Below the pieces are notes generated by a model. That model was not told where the DNA came from and ran no database searches. It saw only the letters and a program-made list of their open reading frames with translations. Positions 34,608-43,414 of a DNA stretch of 57,996 bases are shown here, piece after piece. Both the position numbers and the translations under genes were made by a program. Each line of letters opens with the position of its first letter. The first letter of the stretch is position 1. The stretch lies in NCBI GenBank assembly GCA_902789555.1, contig CADAOF010000014.1, forward strand, positions 1 to 57,996. Direction: 5' to 3'. This DNA comes from an uncultured Lachnospiraceae bacterium (GTDB taxonomy: Bacteria; Bacillota; Clostridia; Lachnospirales; Lachnospiraceae).

Positions 34608-34678
34608 AGGGGCATAGTTCAAGGGTAGAACAGTGGTCTCCAAAACCATCGATGAGAGTTCGAATCTTTCTGCCCCTG
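34608..34678 (+). tRNA. tRNA-Trp (anticodon CCA)
   Basis: Acceptor AGGGGCA/TGCCCCT, D arm GTTC...GAAC, anticodon loop CTCCAAA, T loop TTCGAAT, discriminator G. No encoded CCA. It closes the accessory block. Confidence 0.96.
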
Positions 34679-34710
34679 CTCGTTCAACATAGATGTTTAT
34701 CATAGATGAT

Positions 34711-34735
34711 GTCGGCGAAAGGCCGGCGTTTTTTT
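34711..34735 (+). terminator. Terminator of tRNA-Trp
   Basis: GTCGGC pairs with GCCGGC (one G-U) around GAAAG, followed by GTTTTTTT. Confidence 0.75.
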
Positions 34736-34781
34736 ATGCATTTTTCCCGCAGGGTCTCCGAGCATTTTGCACAGCCGCCTC

Positions 34782-34810
34782 TTTACGCCGCTGCATTTTT
34801 TTGCTATGAT
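34782..34810 (+). promoter_or_regulatory. Possible promoter of the small exporter gene
   Basis: TTTACG (34782-34787), 17 bp, extended -10 TGCTATGAT (34805-34810). The 80-bp leader holds GC-rich palindromes (GCGGATCCGC and CTGCGGTCCGCAG) just before the start codon. Confidence 0.45.
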
Positions 34811-34891
34811 ACCGGCAGCGCCCTGAAAAGAGCGCGAACTTAGATTAAGAAAAGGTGCGGATCCGCTGCCTGCGGTCCGCAGACGGATCAT

Positions 34892-35398
34892 ATGGGTGAA
34901 AAACTGTTAAACTGGTTCATGCAGGTCCTGACCGGGATGCCAAACTGGCTGATCGTGGGGATCGTTTCCATGGTGCCGCTCATCGAACTGCGCGGCGGCC
35001 TCATTGCGGCAGCGCTCCTCGGGATGCCGCTCTGGGAGGGCATCCTGTTCTGCCTCATCGGCAACATCATTCCGGTGCCCTTCATCCTGCTCTTCATCAC
35101 GCCGATCTTTAACTGGCTGAAGCGGACGCAGCTTTTCCGGCCGCTCGTGGAGAAGATCGAAGCGCGGTCGATGGGGAAGAGCGACAAGATCAAAAAGGCA
35201 GAGTTCTGGGGGCTCGTGCTCTTCGTGGGCATCCCGCTGCCGGGGACCGGCGCATGGACGGGCTCCCTCATTGCCTGCCTGCTGAACATCGACAAGAAAA
35301 AAGCATTCTGCGCCGTGATCATCGGGCTGCTGCTGGCAACGACGATCATGTGCATTTTTACCTACGGGATACCGGCCATCGTAGCGTCAATGAAGTAA
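34892..35398 (+). CDS. Small multidrug-export-like membrane protein (COG2426)
   Basis: 168 residues with about four hydrophobic segments. SMVPLIELRGGLIAAALLGMP near the N-terminus and LFVGIPLPGTGAWTGSLIA in the middle are the paired glycine/proline-rich motifs of COG2426 proteins. The middle is cytoplasmic and basic. The family is annotated as small multidrug export from weak evidence; its true substrate is unknown. The palindromic leader before the ATG leaves no clear Shine-Dalgarno, so the start is the family-based choice. A dispersed repeat follows the stop. Confidence 0.8.
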   Translation: MGEKLLNWFMQVLTGMPNWLIVGIVSMVPLIELRGGLIAAALLGMPLWEGILFCLIGNIIPVPFILLFITPIFNWLKRTQLFRPLVEKIEARSMGKSDKIKKAEFWGLVLFVGIPLPGTGAWTGSLIACLLNIDKKKAFCAVIIGLLLATTIMCIFTYGIPAIVASMK

Positions 35399-35401
35399 AA
35401 A

Positions 35402-35470
35402 GATCCTTCGCTGCGCTCAGGATGACAGGGAACGCTCAGGATGACAGGGTACGCTTTGGGTGACCAGGGA
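35402..35470 (+). repeat. Dispersed repeat, right-half copy with degenerate tandem units
   Basis: GATCCTTCGCTGCGCTCAGG with ATGACA (35402-35427) matches the right half of the element at 28614. Two decaying units follow: CGCTCAGGATGACAGGG and CGCTTTGGGTGACCAGGG. Confidence 0.8.
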
Positions 35471-35490
35471 AAACTAAGGAGTTTAAGACA

Positions 35491-37008
35491 ATGGCGATCA
35501 TGGAACGTCTGGAAGAATGTGACCGGATGTGCAGGGCGATCACGGATGCGCGCGTGTCCGATGCGGCGCAGCACGACTTAACGGGCCTGCTGCACCGGGA
35601 TCTGATGCAGTTCTGCGTCTATCTGTCGCTGCAGGACAGAAATTTCACTGCCGCGCAGCGCGGCTACGTCAGGGCCAATCTGGGCTATGACCTTTCCTAT
35701 ACCGACCGCACCGGCCTGTATGACAAGGTCGCGGTGGGCTACGCGGAAAAGCTTCCGACCTCGATGAAGTATTTCATCCTGGCGGATGCCAAGGGGAAGA
35801 TCCCGAACGACCCGTGGCAGAATAAGAAGACGGCCTACCTGATCGCGACCTACGAAGCGCTTGGCCGGGAATTCCTGGCCCTCAGCAGCGGCGATCCCGA
35901 CCAGGGCGCGGTCCAGGCGCTCACGGAATACATCCGCATGCTGGACAAGACGATCGAGGGCTACGGGCTGTTCCGGAACAAGAATATCAGGGTGACGCCC
36001 GGCAAAAGCAGCAGTGTGAAAATTACGCCCGGGAAGACGCCCGGCAAGACCGCGGGCTCTTCGTCCGGAACGGCGGTCCTTACCCCCGGAAGTTCCGGCG
36101 CGGTATCGGGCGGAAAGCCGGCAGCTGCCGTGAAACCGGCGGCCGAGAAGACCGGCGAGACGAATGCTTCCGATCTGTCCGAGGACCGTATCGACGAGAT
36201 CCTCGCTGAGCTCAATTCCCTGGTCGGGCTGGACGTCGTCAAGGAGGAGATCGAGAACCTCGTAAACCTTCTGCGCGTGCAGCAGATGCGGAAGGAACTG
36301 GGGCTTTCCAATGCGGGCACGTCCCGCCACATGGTGTTCTACGGCAACCCCGGCACCGGCAAGACCACGGTCGCGAGGCTCATCGCCGGCATCTACGGCG
36401 AGCTGGGGCTCCTGCCGACCGGGCAGCTGGTCGAAGTGGACCGGAGCGGCCTCGTCGGCGGCTACGTCGGGCAGACGGCCATCAAGACCAAGGAAGTCAT
36501 CGACCAGGCCGTCGGCGGCGTTCTGTTCGTGGACGAAGCTTATACCCTGACCCAGAACAAGGGACAGAACGACTTCGGCCCGGAGGCGGTCGAGACCATC
36601 CTGAAGGCGATGGAGGACTACCGCGACGAACTGGTGGTCATCGTGGCAGGGTACACGGAACTCATGAAAGATTTCCTGAAAACCAACCCGGGACTGACGT
36701 CGAGATTCAACTATTTCATAGAATTTCCCGATTATACGCCAGAAGAGCTCGTGGAGATCCTGAAGGTGATGTGCAAGAAGAACGAATATAAGCTCTCGGC
36801 GGAAGCGGAAGCGAGGGCGCTTGAGATCTTCACTGCCCGCTGCGAGAACAAGCCCGAGAACTTCGCGAATGCGCGCGAGGTCCGCAACTTCCTGGAGAAG
36901 GCGATGTTAAAGCACGCGGCGCGCGTGACAAAGCTCCCGAAGGAACAACGAACCAGGGAGGCGCTCACGACCCTCGAAGCGCCGGATGTTGAGATCAAAC
37001 TGCGGTAA
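35491..37008 (+). CDS. CbbX/SpoVK-type AAA+ ATPase with unknown N-terminal region
   Basis: 505 residues. The N-terminal region (about 1-165) is helical with no family I recognise. A Gly/Ser/Lys/Pro linker (about 170-220) contains repeated TPGK. The AAA+ module (about 228-490) has LNSLVGLDVVKEEI, Walker A GNPGTGKTT (285-293), Walker B VLFVDEAYTL (about 344-353) and the sensor/arginine-finger segment NPGLTSRFNYFIEFPDY. Relatives include SpoVK and the Rubisco activase CbbX; here the client is unknown. TAAGGAGT lies upstream. The gene stands alone after a dispersed repeat, 9 bp before the next flavoprotein gene. Confidence 0.85.
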   Translation: MAIMERLEECDRMCRAITDARVSDAAQHDLTGLLHRDLMQFCVYLSLQDRNFTAAQRGYVRANLGYDLSYTDRTGLYDKVAVGYAEKLPTSMKYFILADAKGKIPNDPWQNKKTAYLIATYEALGREFLALSSGDPDQGAVQALTEYIRMLDKTIEGYGLFRNKNIRVTPGKSSSVKITPGKTPGKTAGSSSGTAVLTPGSSGAVSGGKPAAAVKPAAEKTGETNASDLSEDRIDEILAELNSLVGLDVVKEEIENLVNLLRVQQMRKELGLSNAGTSRHMVFYGNPGTGKTTVARLIAGIYGELGLLPTGQLVEVDRSGLVGGYVGQTAIKTKEVIDQAVGGVLFVDEAYTLTQNKGQNDFGPEAVETILKAMEDYRDELVVIVAGYTELMKDFLKTNPGLTSRFNYFIEFPDYTPEELVEILKVMCKKNEYKLSAEAEARALEIFTARCENKPENFANAREVRNFLEKAMLKHAARVTKLPKEQRTREALTTLEAPDVEIKLR

Positions 37009-37017
37009 GGAGCAGCC

Positions 37018-38328
37018 ATGAGGATCATCGTCATCGGCGGAGGAGCCGCCGGCATGATGGCGGCAGCTGCTGCCGCCGAAGAAGGCGCCGAGGTCACGCT
37101 CCTTGAGAAAAACGACCGGCTCGGCAAGAAGATCTACATCACCGGCAAAGGCCGCTGCAACGTGACCAATGCCTGTGAGAGGGAAGAATTCTTCACGCAT
37201 ATCTTCCGCAATCCGCGCTTCCTGTATTCGGCCTTCGGACGCTTTTCGAACGAAGACATGGCCGCCTTCGTCGAGGCGCACGGCACCAGGCTGAAGACCG
37301 AGCGCGGGCAGCGCGTCTTTCCCGTGAGCGACCACGCCTCGGACATCATCAAGGCCCTGAAAAAGGCGCTGGATGAAGCCGGCGTCCGCGTCATCACCGG
37401 CGCACAAGCCGAAAAACTGCAGATGAAAAACGGCGCGGTCACAGGCGTCGTCTGCACCCTTGCGGACGAGACCGGAAAGGCGGTCAGGAAGACCCTGCAG
37501 GCGGACTGCGTGATCGTTGCGACGGGCGGGCTTTCCTACCCCGGGACCGGCTCGACCGGCGACGGCTACCGCTTTGCGGAGGAAGCCGGACACCGCGTCA
37601 CCCCACGGGAACCCTCGCTGGTCCCCCTGAACGCACGCTTTGAAAAACCGCTTTCCGACCGCTATTCACCGAAGAGCCTCATGGGGCTCTCGCTGAAAAA
37701 CGTGGGCATCCGCGTCGAACAGGGCGGCAGGAAGATCACGGAAGACTTCGGGGAAATGATGTTTACGCATTTCGGCGTGACCGGGCCGGTCATCCTCTCA
37801 GCTTCGGCGCTTCTCGGCGGCGTGCTGAAGGAGGAAACGGTCTCGGCGAAGGGACCGGTGGGGCTGCATCTCGACTTAAAACCGGCGCTTACGGAAGAAC
37901 AGCTGGAAGCGAGGTTTCTCAGGGAATCTGCCGGAAACGGCGCGAAGCAACTGGATACCTTCCTCGGCGGATGGCTCCCGAAGGCACTCATCCCCGTCGT
38001 GCTCGGACAGGCCGGGATCGGGGCAGCACAGAAGACCGGCACCGTGAAGAAGGAGCAGAGGGACGCCCTCATCAAGGCGCTTAAGGACCTGCCGCTCGCC
38101 ATCACCGGCCTGCGCGGCTATGAGGAAGCCGTAGTCACCCGCGGCGGTGTTGACGTAAAGGAGATCGACCCGAAGACCATGGCTTCAAAGAAGGTCCGGG
38201 GGCTGTACTTTGCGGGAGAGGTCCTTGATCTGGACGGGACCACCGGAGGCTTTAATCTGCAGATCGCCTGGTCGACCGGCCGTGCAGCCGGAAAAGGCGC
38301 TGCAGCTGCGGATAAGAAGGAGGAATGA
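37018..38328 (+). CDS. HI0933-family flavoprotein (NAD(P)/FAD-dependent oxidoreductase)
   Basis: 436 residues. N-terminal IIVIGGGAAGMMAAAAAAEEGAEV binds FAD; GRCNVTNAC is the HI0933 signature. ATGGLSYPGTGSTGDGYRFA and, at the C-terminus, GLYFAGEVLDLDGTTGGFNLQIAWSTG complete the family (BaiN/YhiN-like). Members include a clostridial bile-acid 3-dehydro-4-steroid reductase (BaiN), but most are uncharacterised. AAGGAGCAGCC precedes the ATG and cmk follows directly, as often in clostridia. Confidence 0.88.
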   Translation: MRIIVIGGGAAGMMAAAAAAEEGAEVTLLEKNDRLGKKIYITGKGRCNVTNACEREEFFTHIFRNPRFLYSAFGRFSNEDMAAFVEAHGTRLKTERGQRVFPVSDHASDIIKALKKALDEAGVRVITGAQAEKLQMKNGAVTGVVCTLADETGKAVRKTLQADCVIVATGGLSYPGTGSTGDGYRFAEEAGHRVTPREPSLVPLNARFEKPLSDRYSPKSLMGLSLKNVGIRVEQGGRKITEDFGEMMFTHFGVTGPVILSASALLGGVLKEETVSAKGPVGLHLDLKPALTEEQLEARFLRESAGNGAKQLDTFLGGWLPKALIPVVLGQAGIGAAQKTGTVKKEQRDALIKALKDLPLAITGLRGYEEAVVTRGGVDVKEIDPKTMASKKVRGLYFAGEVLDLDGTTGGFNLQIAWSTGRAAGKGAAAADKKEE

Positions 38329-38329
38329 C

Positions 38330-39016
38330 ATGAACAGGCATATTGCGATCGACGGGCCGGCGGGCTCCGGCAAGAGCACCATCGCAAAGATCGTCGCGGC
38401 GCGCCGCGGCCTCATTTACGTGGATACCGGCGCGATGTACCGGGCAATGGCGATCCATTTCCTCAGGCTCGGCCTTTCGGCTGACGACGAAGAGGGCATC
38501 ACGAAGGCCTGCGAAAGCGCGGATGTCACGATCGATTATGTTGACGGACAGCAGCAGGTGATCCTCTGCGGCGAGAACGTCACCCCGTATCTCAGGCAGG
38601 AGGAGACCGGCAAAATGGCCTCCGCGAGCTCCGTCTACGCAGCGGTCCGCACCAAGATGACCGTCCTGCAGCAGAAGCTCGCGGCAGAAAAGACCGTGGT
38701 CATGGACGGCCGCGACATCGGTACCGTGGTGCTGCCGGATGCTTTCCTGAAGGTCTACATGACCGCGTCGGCCGACGTCCGGGCGAAGCGCCGCTTTGAC
38801 GAACTTGTCGCGAAGGGTGAGAACCCCGATTTCGAGACCCTGAAAGCGGAGATCATCGAGAGAGATTACCGCGACAGTCACCGCGAGATCGCGCCGCTTC
38901 GTCAGGCGGAGGACGCCTTCCTTCTCGATACTTCGGACATGAGCATCGACATGGTGGCAGGGTATCTACTCGGCCTCTACGACGAGCGGAAAAATTTCTT
39001 TTTTCGCGGGGAATGA
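38330..39016 (+). CDS. cmk: Cytidylate kinase
   Basis: 228 residues. P-loop IDGPAGSGKST at the start, DTGAMYRAMAIHFL, the NMP-binding insert, MDGRDIGTVVLPDA and ERDYRDSHREIAPL, all hallmark Cmk segments. It phosphorylates CMP and dCMP. AAGGAGGAATGAC precedes the ATG. In many clostridia cmk is followed by ispH and rpsA; that order is kept here. Confidence 0.96.
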   Translation: MNRHIAIDGPAGSGKSTIAKIVAARRGLIYVDTGAMYRAMAIHFLRLGLSADDEEGITKACESADVTIDYVDGQQQVILCGENVTPYLRQEETGKMASASSVYAAVRTKMTVLQQKLAAEKTVVMDGRDIGTVVLPDAFLKVYMTASADVRAKRRFDELVAKGENPDFETLKAEIIERDYRDSHREIAPLRQAEDAFLLDTSDMSIDMVAGYLLGLYDERKNFFFRGE

Positions 39017-39023
39017 GAAGGGC

Positions 39024-39884
39024 ATGAAAGACAGCAATATTCGCGTGATCACGGCGGAGACCGCAGGCTTCTGCTTCGGCGTGGAGCGCGCGGTGAACCT
39101 GGTTTACGAACAGATCGCCTCCGGAAAGAAGCCGCTCTACACCTACGGCCCCATCATCCACAACGAGACCGTGGTCGGCGAGCTGGAGGAAAAAGGCGTG
39201 CGGATCCTGAACGGCCCCGCCGATCTGGAAAAGGCTGAGCCCGGGACCGTCGTCATCCGTTCGCACGGGACGACGCGCGCGGAGCAGGAACGCATGGAGG
39301 CGCTCGGCTTTGCCGTCGCGGACGCGACCTGTCCGTTCGTGAAAAAGATCCACCGCCTGGTGCAGGAGGCGGAAGAGCAGGGGAAACGCGTGATCATCAT
39401 CGGCGATCCTGCCCATCCGGAGGTCCGCGGTATCCGCGGATGGTGCCGCAGCGAGCCGCTGATTTTTGCGGAAGAAGGCGATGTTTTTCCCAATACCGCG
39501 GAAAATGAGTATTTTGCCGTCTCACAAACCACATTTAACCTGAAAAAATTCAAAAAAATCGTTGCAAAACTAAAAAAGAACGGTTATTATATTTCTGTTG
39601 TGAATACAATTTGCAATGCTACACAAAGACGCCAGTCGGAGGCGGAAGCGATCGCTTCTCAGGTCGACGCGATGATCGTCATCGGCGGGAGTCAAAGTTC
39701 AAACACCAGGAAGCTCTGCGAAATCTGCAGGGCTAATTGTGCCAAGACCTATTACATCCAGTCAGCAGCTGACTTGGGCAATCTCGGTTTTACACCTGTA
39801 CGTAGCGTGGGCATCACAGCAGGGGCTAGCACCCCAAAGAAAATCATTGAGGAGGTTCAATCTTATGTCAGAAATAAGCTTTGA
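39024..39884 (+). CDS. ispH: 4-hydroxy-3-methylbut-2-enyl diphosphate reductase
   Basis: 286 residues. Iron-sulfur cysteines: C17 in GFCFGVERAV, then ATCPFV and NTICNATQ. YTYGPIIHN, RSHGTT and GGSQSSNT are substrate-binding motifs. It makes IPP and DMAPP, the last step of the MEP isoprenoid pathway. The region 39520-39625 is sharply AT-rich compared with the rest of the gene, though the frame and motifs are intact. The 3' end overlaps rpsA by 20 bp in another frame; in some clostridia the two are fused. Confidence 0.95.
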   Translation: MKDSNIRVITAETAGFCFGVERAVNLVYEQIASGKKPLYTYGPIIHNETVVGELEEKGVRILNGPADLEKAEPGTVVIRSHGTTRAEQERMEALGFAVADATCPFVKKIHRLVQEAEEQGKRVIIIGDPAHPEVRGIRGWCRSEPLIFAEEGDVFPNTAENEYFAVSQTTFNLKKFKKIVAKLKKNGYYISVVNTICNATQRRQSEAEAIASQVDAMIVIGGSQSSNTRKLCEICRANCAKTYYIQSAADLGNLGFTPVRSVGITAGASTPKKIIEEVQSYVRNKL

Positions 39885-41058
39885 ACAAATGCTGGAAGAA
39901 GAAGGTTCCCTGAACCAGATACGTACGGGGGCCGTGGTAACGGGCACCGTTATCGGCGTTAAAGACAATGAGATCAACCTGAACATCGGCTACAAGGCCG
40001 ACGGCGTGATCACCAAGTCCGAATACACGAACGATGCCAATCTTGACCTGAAGGAAGCCGTCCATGTGGGCGACGAGATGAAGGTCAAAGTGCTGAAAGT
40101 CAACGACGGCGACGGCCAGGTGCTGCTGTCCTACAAGCGCCTTGCGCAGGACCGCGCGCTGGAAGCGCTGAATGAAGCCTGCGAGAGCGGCGAAGTCCTT
40201 CACGGAACAGTGTCGAATGCGACTACCGGCGGCCTGAGCGTGATGAAGGACGGCGTCCGCATCTTCATCCCGGCCAGCCTGGTCGGCGAGAACTTCGTCA
40301 AGGATCTGAGCAAGTTCGTCGGCGAAGACATCGAATTCAGACTGATCGAATGCAATCCCCGCAAGCGCCGCGTCATCGGCGACCGCAAGAGCATCCTGAA
40401 GGAACGCCGTGAAGCGGCCGAGAACGCGCTGTTCGAAAGCATTCAGGAAGGCATGATCGTGACCGGTACGGTGAAGAACCTGACCGATTTCGGTGCCTTC
40501 ATCGATATCGGCGGTGCCGACGGACTGCTGCACATCTCCGAGATGAGCTGGGGCCGTCTGGAACACCCGAAGAAGGTCTTCAAGGTTGGCCAGGAAGTGG
40601 AATGCTTCATCAAGTCCATTAAGGGCAAGAAGATCGGCCTGTCCATGAAGTTCCCGGATCAGAACCCGTGGCTGGACGCTGAAGAAAAATATGCCATCGG
40701 CAACGTCGTGACCGGCAAGGTCGCCCGCATGACAGATTTCGGCGCTTTCGTCGAGCTCGCCCCCGGCGTGGACGCTCTGCTGCATGTTTCCCAGATCGGT
40801 AAGGACCGCGTGAACAAGCCCAGCGACGTGCTGCAGCTCGGTCAGGAGATCGAAGCGAAGGTCGTTGAGTTCAACGGCGCTGACAAGAAGATCAGCATCT
40901 CCATCAAGGCTCTTGAGATGGACCGCCCCGCTGAAGAGAAGGCGACCATCGAAGTTCCCGAAGCCATCGCGGCTGCCGTGAAGGAAACGGAAAAAGCTGC
41001 TGCGGAGACCGCGGAAGAGGTCAAGGAAGCTGCCCCTGAGGCTGCTCCGGAAGCCTGA
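39865..41058 (+). CDS. rpsA: Ribosomal protein S1 (four S1 domains)
   Basis: 397 residues, typical of Firmicutes S1-type proteins, which are shorter than the six-domain E. coli S1. Four S1 domains at about 18-88, 104-170, 188-256 and 274-344. The clearest pair is TVKNLTDFGAFIDIGGADGLLHISEMSWG and the matching VARMTDFGAFVELAPGVDALLHVSQIG. An acidic Ala/Glu tail ends the protein. GAGGAGG, located inside ispH, sets the ATG at 39865. A strong terminator follows. Confidence 0.94.
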   Translation: MSEISFEQMLEEEGSLNQIRTGAVVTGTVIGVKDNEINLNIGYKADGVITKSEYTNDANLDLKEAVHVGDEMKVKVLKVNDGDGQVLLSYKRLAQDRALEALNEACESGEVLHGTVSNATTGGLSVMKDGVRIFIPASLVGENFVKDLSKFVGEDIEFRLIECNPRKRRVIGDRKSILKERREAAENALFESIQEGMIVTGTVKNLTDFGAFIDIGGADGLLHISEMSWGRLEHPKKVFKVGQEVECFIKSIKGKKIGLSMKFPDQNPWLDAEEKYAIGNVVTGKVARMTDFGAFVELAPGVDALLHVSQIGKDRVNKPSDVLQLGQEIEAKVVEFNGADKKISISIKALEMDRPAEEKATIEVPEAIAAAVKETEKAAAETAEEVKEAAPEAAPEA

Positions 41059-41077
41059 TCGCTTTTCCGAATCTGAG

Positions 41078-41111
41078 TCAGGGTCTGCTTCGCGCAGACC
41101 CTGATTTTTTT
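41078..41111 (+). terminator. Terminator after rpsA
   Basis: TCAGGGTCTGC and GCAGACCCTGA, 11 perfect pairs around TTCGC, then seven Ts. Confidence 0.92.
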
Positions 41112-41122
41112 GTAAATAATCA

Positions 41123-41151
41123 TTGATTTTTATGAGCTTATCAGTTACAAT
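41123..41151 (+). promoter_or_regulatory. Promoter of the 41182 gene
   Basis: TTGATT (41123-41128), 17 bp, TACAAT (41146-41151), 31 bp before the start codon, which has AAGGAGG upstream. Confidence 0.8.
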
Positions 41152-41181
41152 ACATAGGATTTTAGCCCAAGGAGGTTTTTC

Positions 41182-41910
41182 ATGAGACGAATACTCCGCA
41201 TCCTGCTGCCTTTGCTGGTGGTCGCGCTGGTAATAGTGGTTGCGCTGAGCAAGTGCAATCCGAATACCCCGATCGTCAGCAGCACTGATGTCAATGGGTC
41301 AACCGGCGGGACGAAGAATTCTTCCTCCGAAACGCAGACGGAACCGAGATCGACCGCGGAGGCGGTCACCATCGAGTTCAAGCCGACGATGACCGGTATC
41401 TACGTGGCGCGCGATGGAAGCATCCGCACCGCGGAGATCACCGAGTTCAGCAATGACGGTTTTGACCGGGACCGTTACGACACCGAGACGCTCCGTTCGT
41501 ACGTCACCGGCTGGGTCGACAGTTACAACAGCGCCAAGGGCAAAGCGTCCGTCCGCATCGAAACGATCGATGTCACTGACGGCATCGCGACCCTGATCTT
41601 ATACTACGACAGCCTGAATGCCTTCATCGATTTCCAGGGTGAGGATTTCGGCATTACTTCCCTCAGAGTGGGTACCGCTGAATTCGCTGCCCGCAACTTT
41701 GCCTTAAGCGGCCTTAAGGACACCGAAGGCAACACCGTAACGCCCATCGACGCCCTCCAGGACGAGGACGTGACCGTGGTCGCAGTCAGCGGCAATTCCC
41801 TCATTTCCTTTGCCGGCGAGGTGAAATTCCTGTCCGGTTCCCTGACCCTTGTCGACGCCAATACGGTGCGGGTCAGCAGCAAATCCGACACCTTCATCAT
41901 CTTCAAATAG
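41182..41910 (+). CDS. Membrane-anchored or secreted protein, function unknown
   Basis: 242 residues. An N-terminal hydrophobic helix (about 4-23) ends at SKCN. The residue before the cysteine is Lys, so it is not a standard lipobox and a signal anchor is more likely. A Ser/Thr/Gly linker (30-60) leads to an exported domain with GIYVARDGSIRTAEITEF and GIATLILYYDSLNAFIDFQG. I recall similar clostridial proteins annotated only as hypothetical lipoproteins. It has its own promoter and terminator. Confidence 0.75.
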   Translation: MRRILRILLPLLVVALVIVVALSKCNPNTPIVSSTDVNGSTGGTKNSSSETQTEPRSTAEAVTIEFKPTMTGIYVARDGSIRTAEITEFSNDGFDRDRYDTETLRSYVTGWVDSYNSAKGKASVRIETIDVTDGIATLILYYDSLNAFIDFQGEDFGITSLRVGTAEFAARNFALSGLKDTEGNTVTPIDALQDEDVTVVAVSGNSLISFAGEVKFLSGSLTLVDANTVRVSSKSDTFIIFK

Positions 41911-41934
41911 AGCATGCAGGCAGGGCCTGTGAAT

Positions 41935-41971
41935 GCGGGGGCGGCTTGCCGTTCCCGCTTTCCTCTTCTTA
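41935..41971 (+). terminator. Terminator between the 41182 gene and glyQS
   Basis: GCGGGGGCGG pairs with CCGTTCCCGC (two G-U) around a short loop; TTTCCTCTTCTT follows. The tail is C-interrupted, so part of the message may read through into glyQS, for which no separate promoter is obvious. Confidence 0.55.
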
Positions 41972-41998
41972 ATACTACCTGAAAAAGGAGCAGCAATT

Positions 41999-43393
41999 AT
42001 GGAAAAAACCATGGAAAAGATCGTCGCCCTGTGCAAGAACCGCGGGTTCATCTTCCCCGGATCGGAGATCTACGGCGGCCTCGCCAACACCTGGGACTAC
42101 GGCCCGCTCGGCGTGGAACTGAAGAACAACGTCAAGAAGGCCTGGTGGCAGAAATTCGTGCAGGAGAACCCTTACAACGTCGGCCTTGACGCCGCGATCC
42201 TCATGAATCCCATGACCTGGAAGGCGAGCGGCCATCTGGCCGGCTTTTCGGATCCACTCATGGACTGCCGGCAGTGCCACGAACGCTTCCGCGCGGACAA
42301 ACTGATCGAAGACTGGTGCGGCGAAAACGGCTTTGAACTGCCGAAGCCCATCGACGCTTTCTCCCAGGCGGAGATGAAGGCCTTCATCGAAGAGCACGCC
42401 ATCCCCTGCCCGACCTGCGGAAAGCACGATTTCACCGATATCCGTCAGTTCAACCTGATGTTCAAGACTTTCCAGGGGGTCACCGAAGACACGAAGAACA
42501 CCATCTATCTGCGGCCCGAAACGGCGCAGGGCATCTTCACCAACTTCGTGAACGTCCAGCGTACGACCCGGAAGAAAGTGCCTTTCGGCATCGGCCAGAT
42601 CGGCAAGTCCTTCCGCAACGAGATCACGCCCGGCAACTTCATTTTCCGTGTGCGCGAGTTTGAGCAGATGGAACTGGAATTTTTCTGCAAGCCCGGCACC
42701 GACCTGGAATGGTTTGACTACTGGAGAAACTTCTGCCACAACTGGCTGCTTTCCGTCGGTCTGAAGGACGAAGAGATCCGCCTGCGCGACCACGATCCCG
42801 AGGAGCTGGTATTCTACTCCAAGGCGACCACCGACTTCGAGTATCTGTTCCCCTTCGGCTGGGGCGAGCTCTGGGGCGTCGCAGACCGTACCGATTACGA
42901 CCTGACGCAGCATGCGAACACTTCCGGACAGGACCTTTCCTATTTCGATCCGGAGACGAACGAACGCTACCTGCCTTACGTCATTGAGCCTTCGCTCGGC
43001 GTGGAACGCACGGTGCTGGCGCTCCTCTGCGGTGCCTATGACGAGGAAGTCCTCGATGAGGCCAAGGGCGACGTCCGCACGGTCCTTCATTTCGCGCCGG
43101 CGATCGCGCCGGTCAAGATCGCGGTGCTGCCGCTTTCCAAGAAGCTGGCGGAACCGGCGGAGAAGATCTACAGTGAACTGTCCCGTGATTTCGTCTGCGA
43201 TTTCGACGTCACCGGCAACATCGGCAAGCGCTACCGCAGGGAAGATGAGATCGGCACGCCTTACTGCGTGACCTACGATTTTGACTCAGAAGAAGACCAT
43301 GCCGTGACCATCCGCGAGCGCGATACGATGGCACAGGTGCGCGTCCCCGTCGCGGAACTCAGGACCTGGTTTGCCGATAAGTTCAGACTGTAA
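41999..43393 (+). CDS. glyQS: Glycyl-tRNA synthetase, single-chain (class II alpha2 type)
   Basis: 464 residues, the homodimer type found in Firmicutes such as Staphylococcus and many clostridia. [23 protein letters not shown] opens the protein. [34 protein letters not shown] (motif 2) and [17 protein letters not shown] (motif 3) are class II catalytic segments; [11 protein letters not shown] and CPTCG form a zinc-binding insert. AAAGGAG lies upstream of 41999 (42008 is an alternative ATG). I looked for a T-box leader and saw none in the 88-bp gap. Confidence 0.95.
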   Translation: MEKTMEKIVALCKNRGFIFPGSEIYGGLANTWDYGPLGVELKNNVKKAWWQKFVQENPYNVGLDAAILMNPMTWKASGHLAGFSDPLMDCRQCHERFRADKLIEDWCGENGFELPKPIDAFSQAEMKAFIEEHAIPCPTCGKHDFTDIRQFNLMFKTFQGVTEDTKNTIYLRPETAQGIFTNFVNVQRTTRKKVPFGIGQIGKSFRNEITPGNFIFRVREFEQMELEFFCKPGTDLEWFDYWRNFCHNWLLSVGLKDEEIRLRDHDPEELVFYSKATTDFEYLFPFGWGELWGVADRTDYDLTQHANTSGQDLSYFDPETNERYLPYVIEPSLGVERTVLALLCGAYDEEVLDEAKGDVRTVLHFAPAIAPVKIAVLPLSKKLAEPAEKIYSELSRDFVCDFDVTGNIGKRYRREDEIGTPYCVTYDFDSEEDHAVTIRERDTMAQVRVPVAELRTWFADKFRL

Positions 43394-43414
43394 GAAAGCA
43401 GGAGTGAGCGGAAA

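Noticed and set aside
41182-41260. Lipoprotein signal in the unknown protein at 41182
   Set aside because: The cysteine after the hydrophobic helix is preceded by Lys (LSKC), which does not fit the lipobox; a signal anchor is more likely.
41911-41998. T-box riboswitch upstream of glyQS
   Set aside because: The gap is only 88 bp and lacks a T-box sequence and specifier loop. It holds a terminator-like hairpin belonging to the upstream gene. The 14-bp gap before cysS cannot hold one either.
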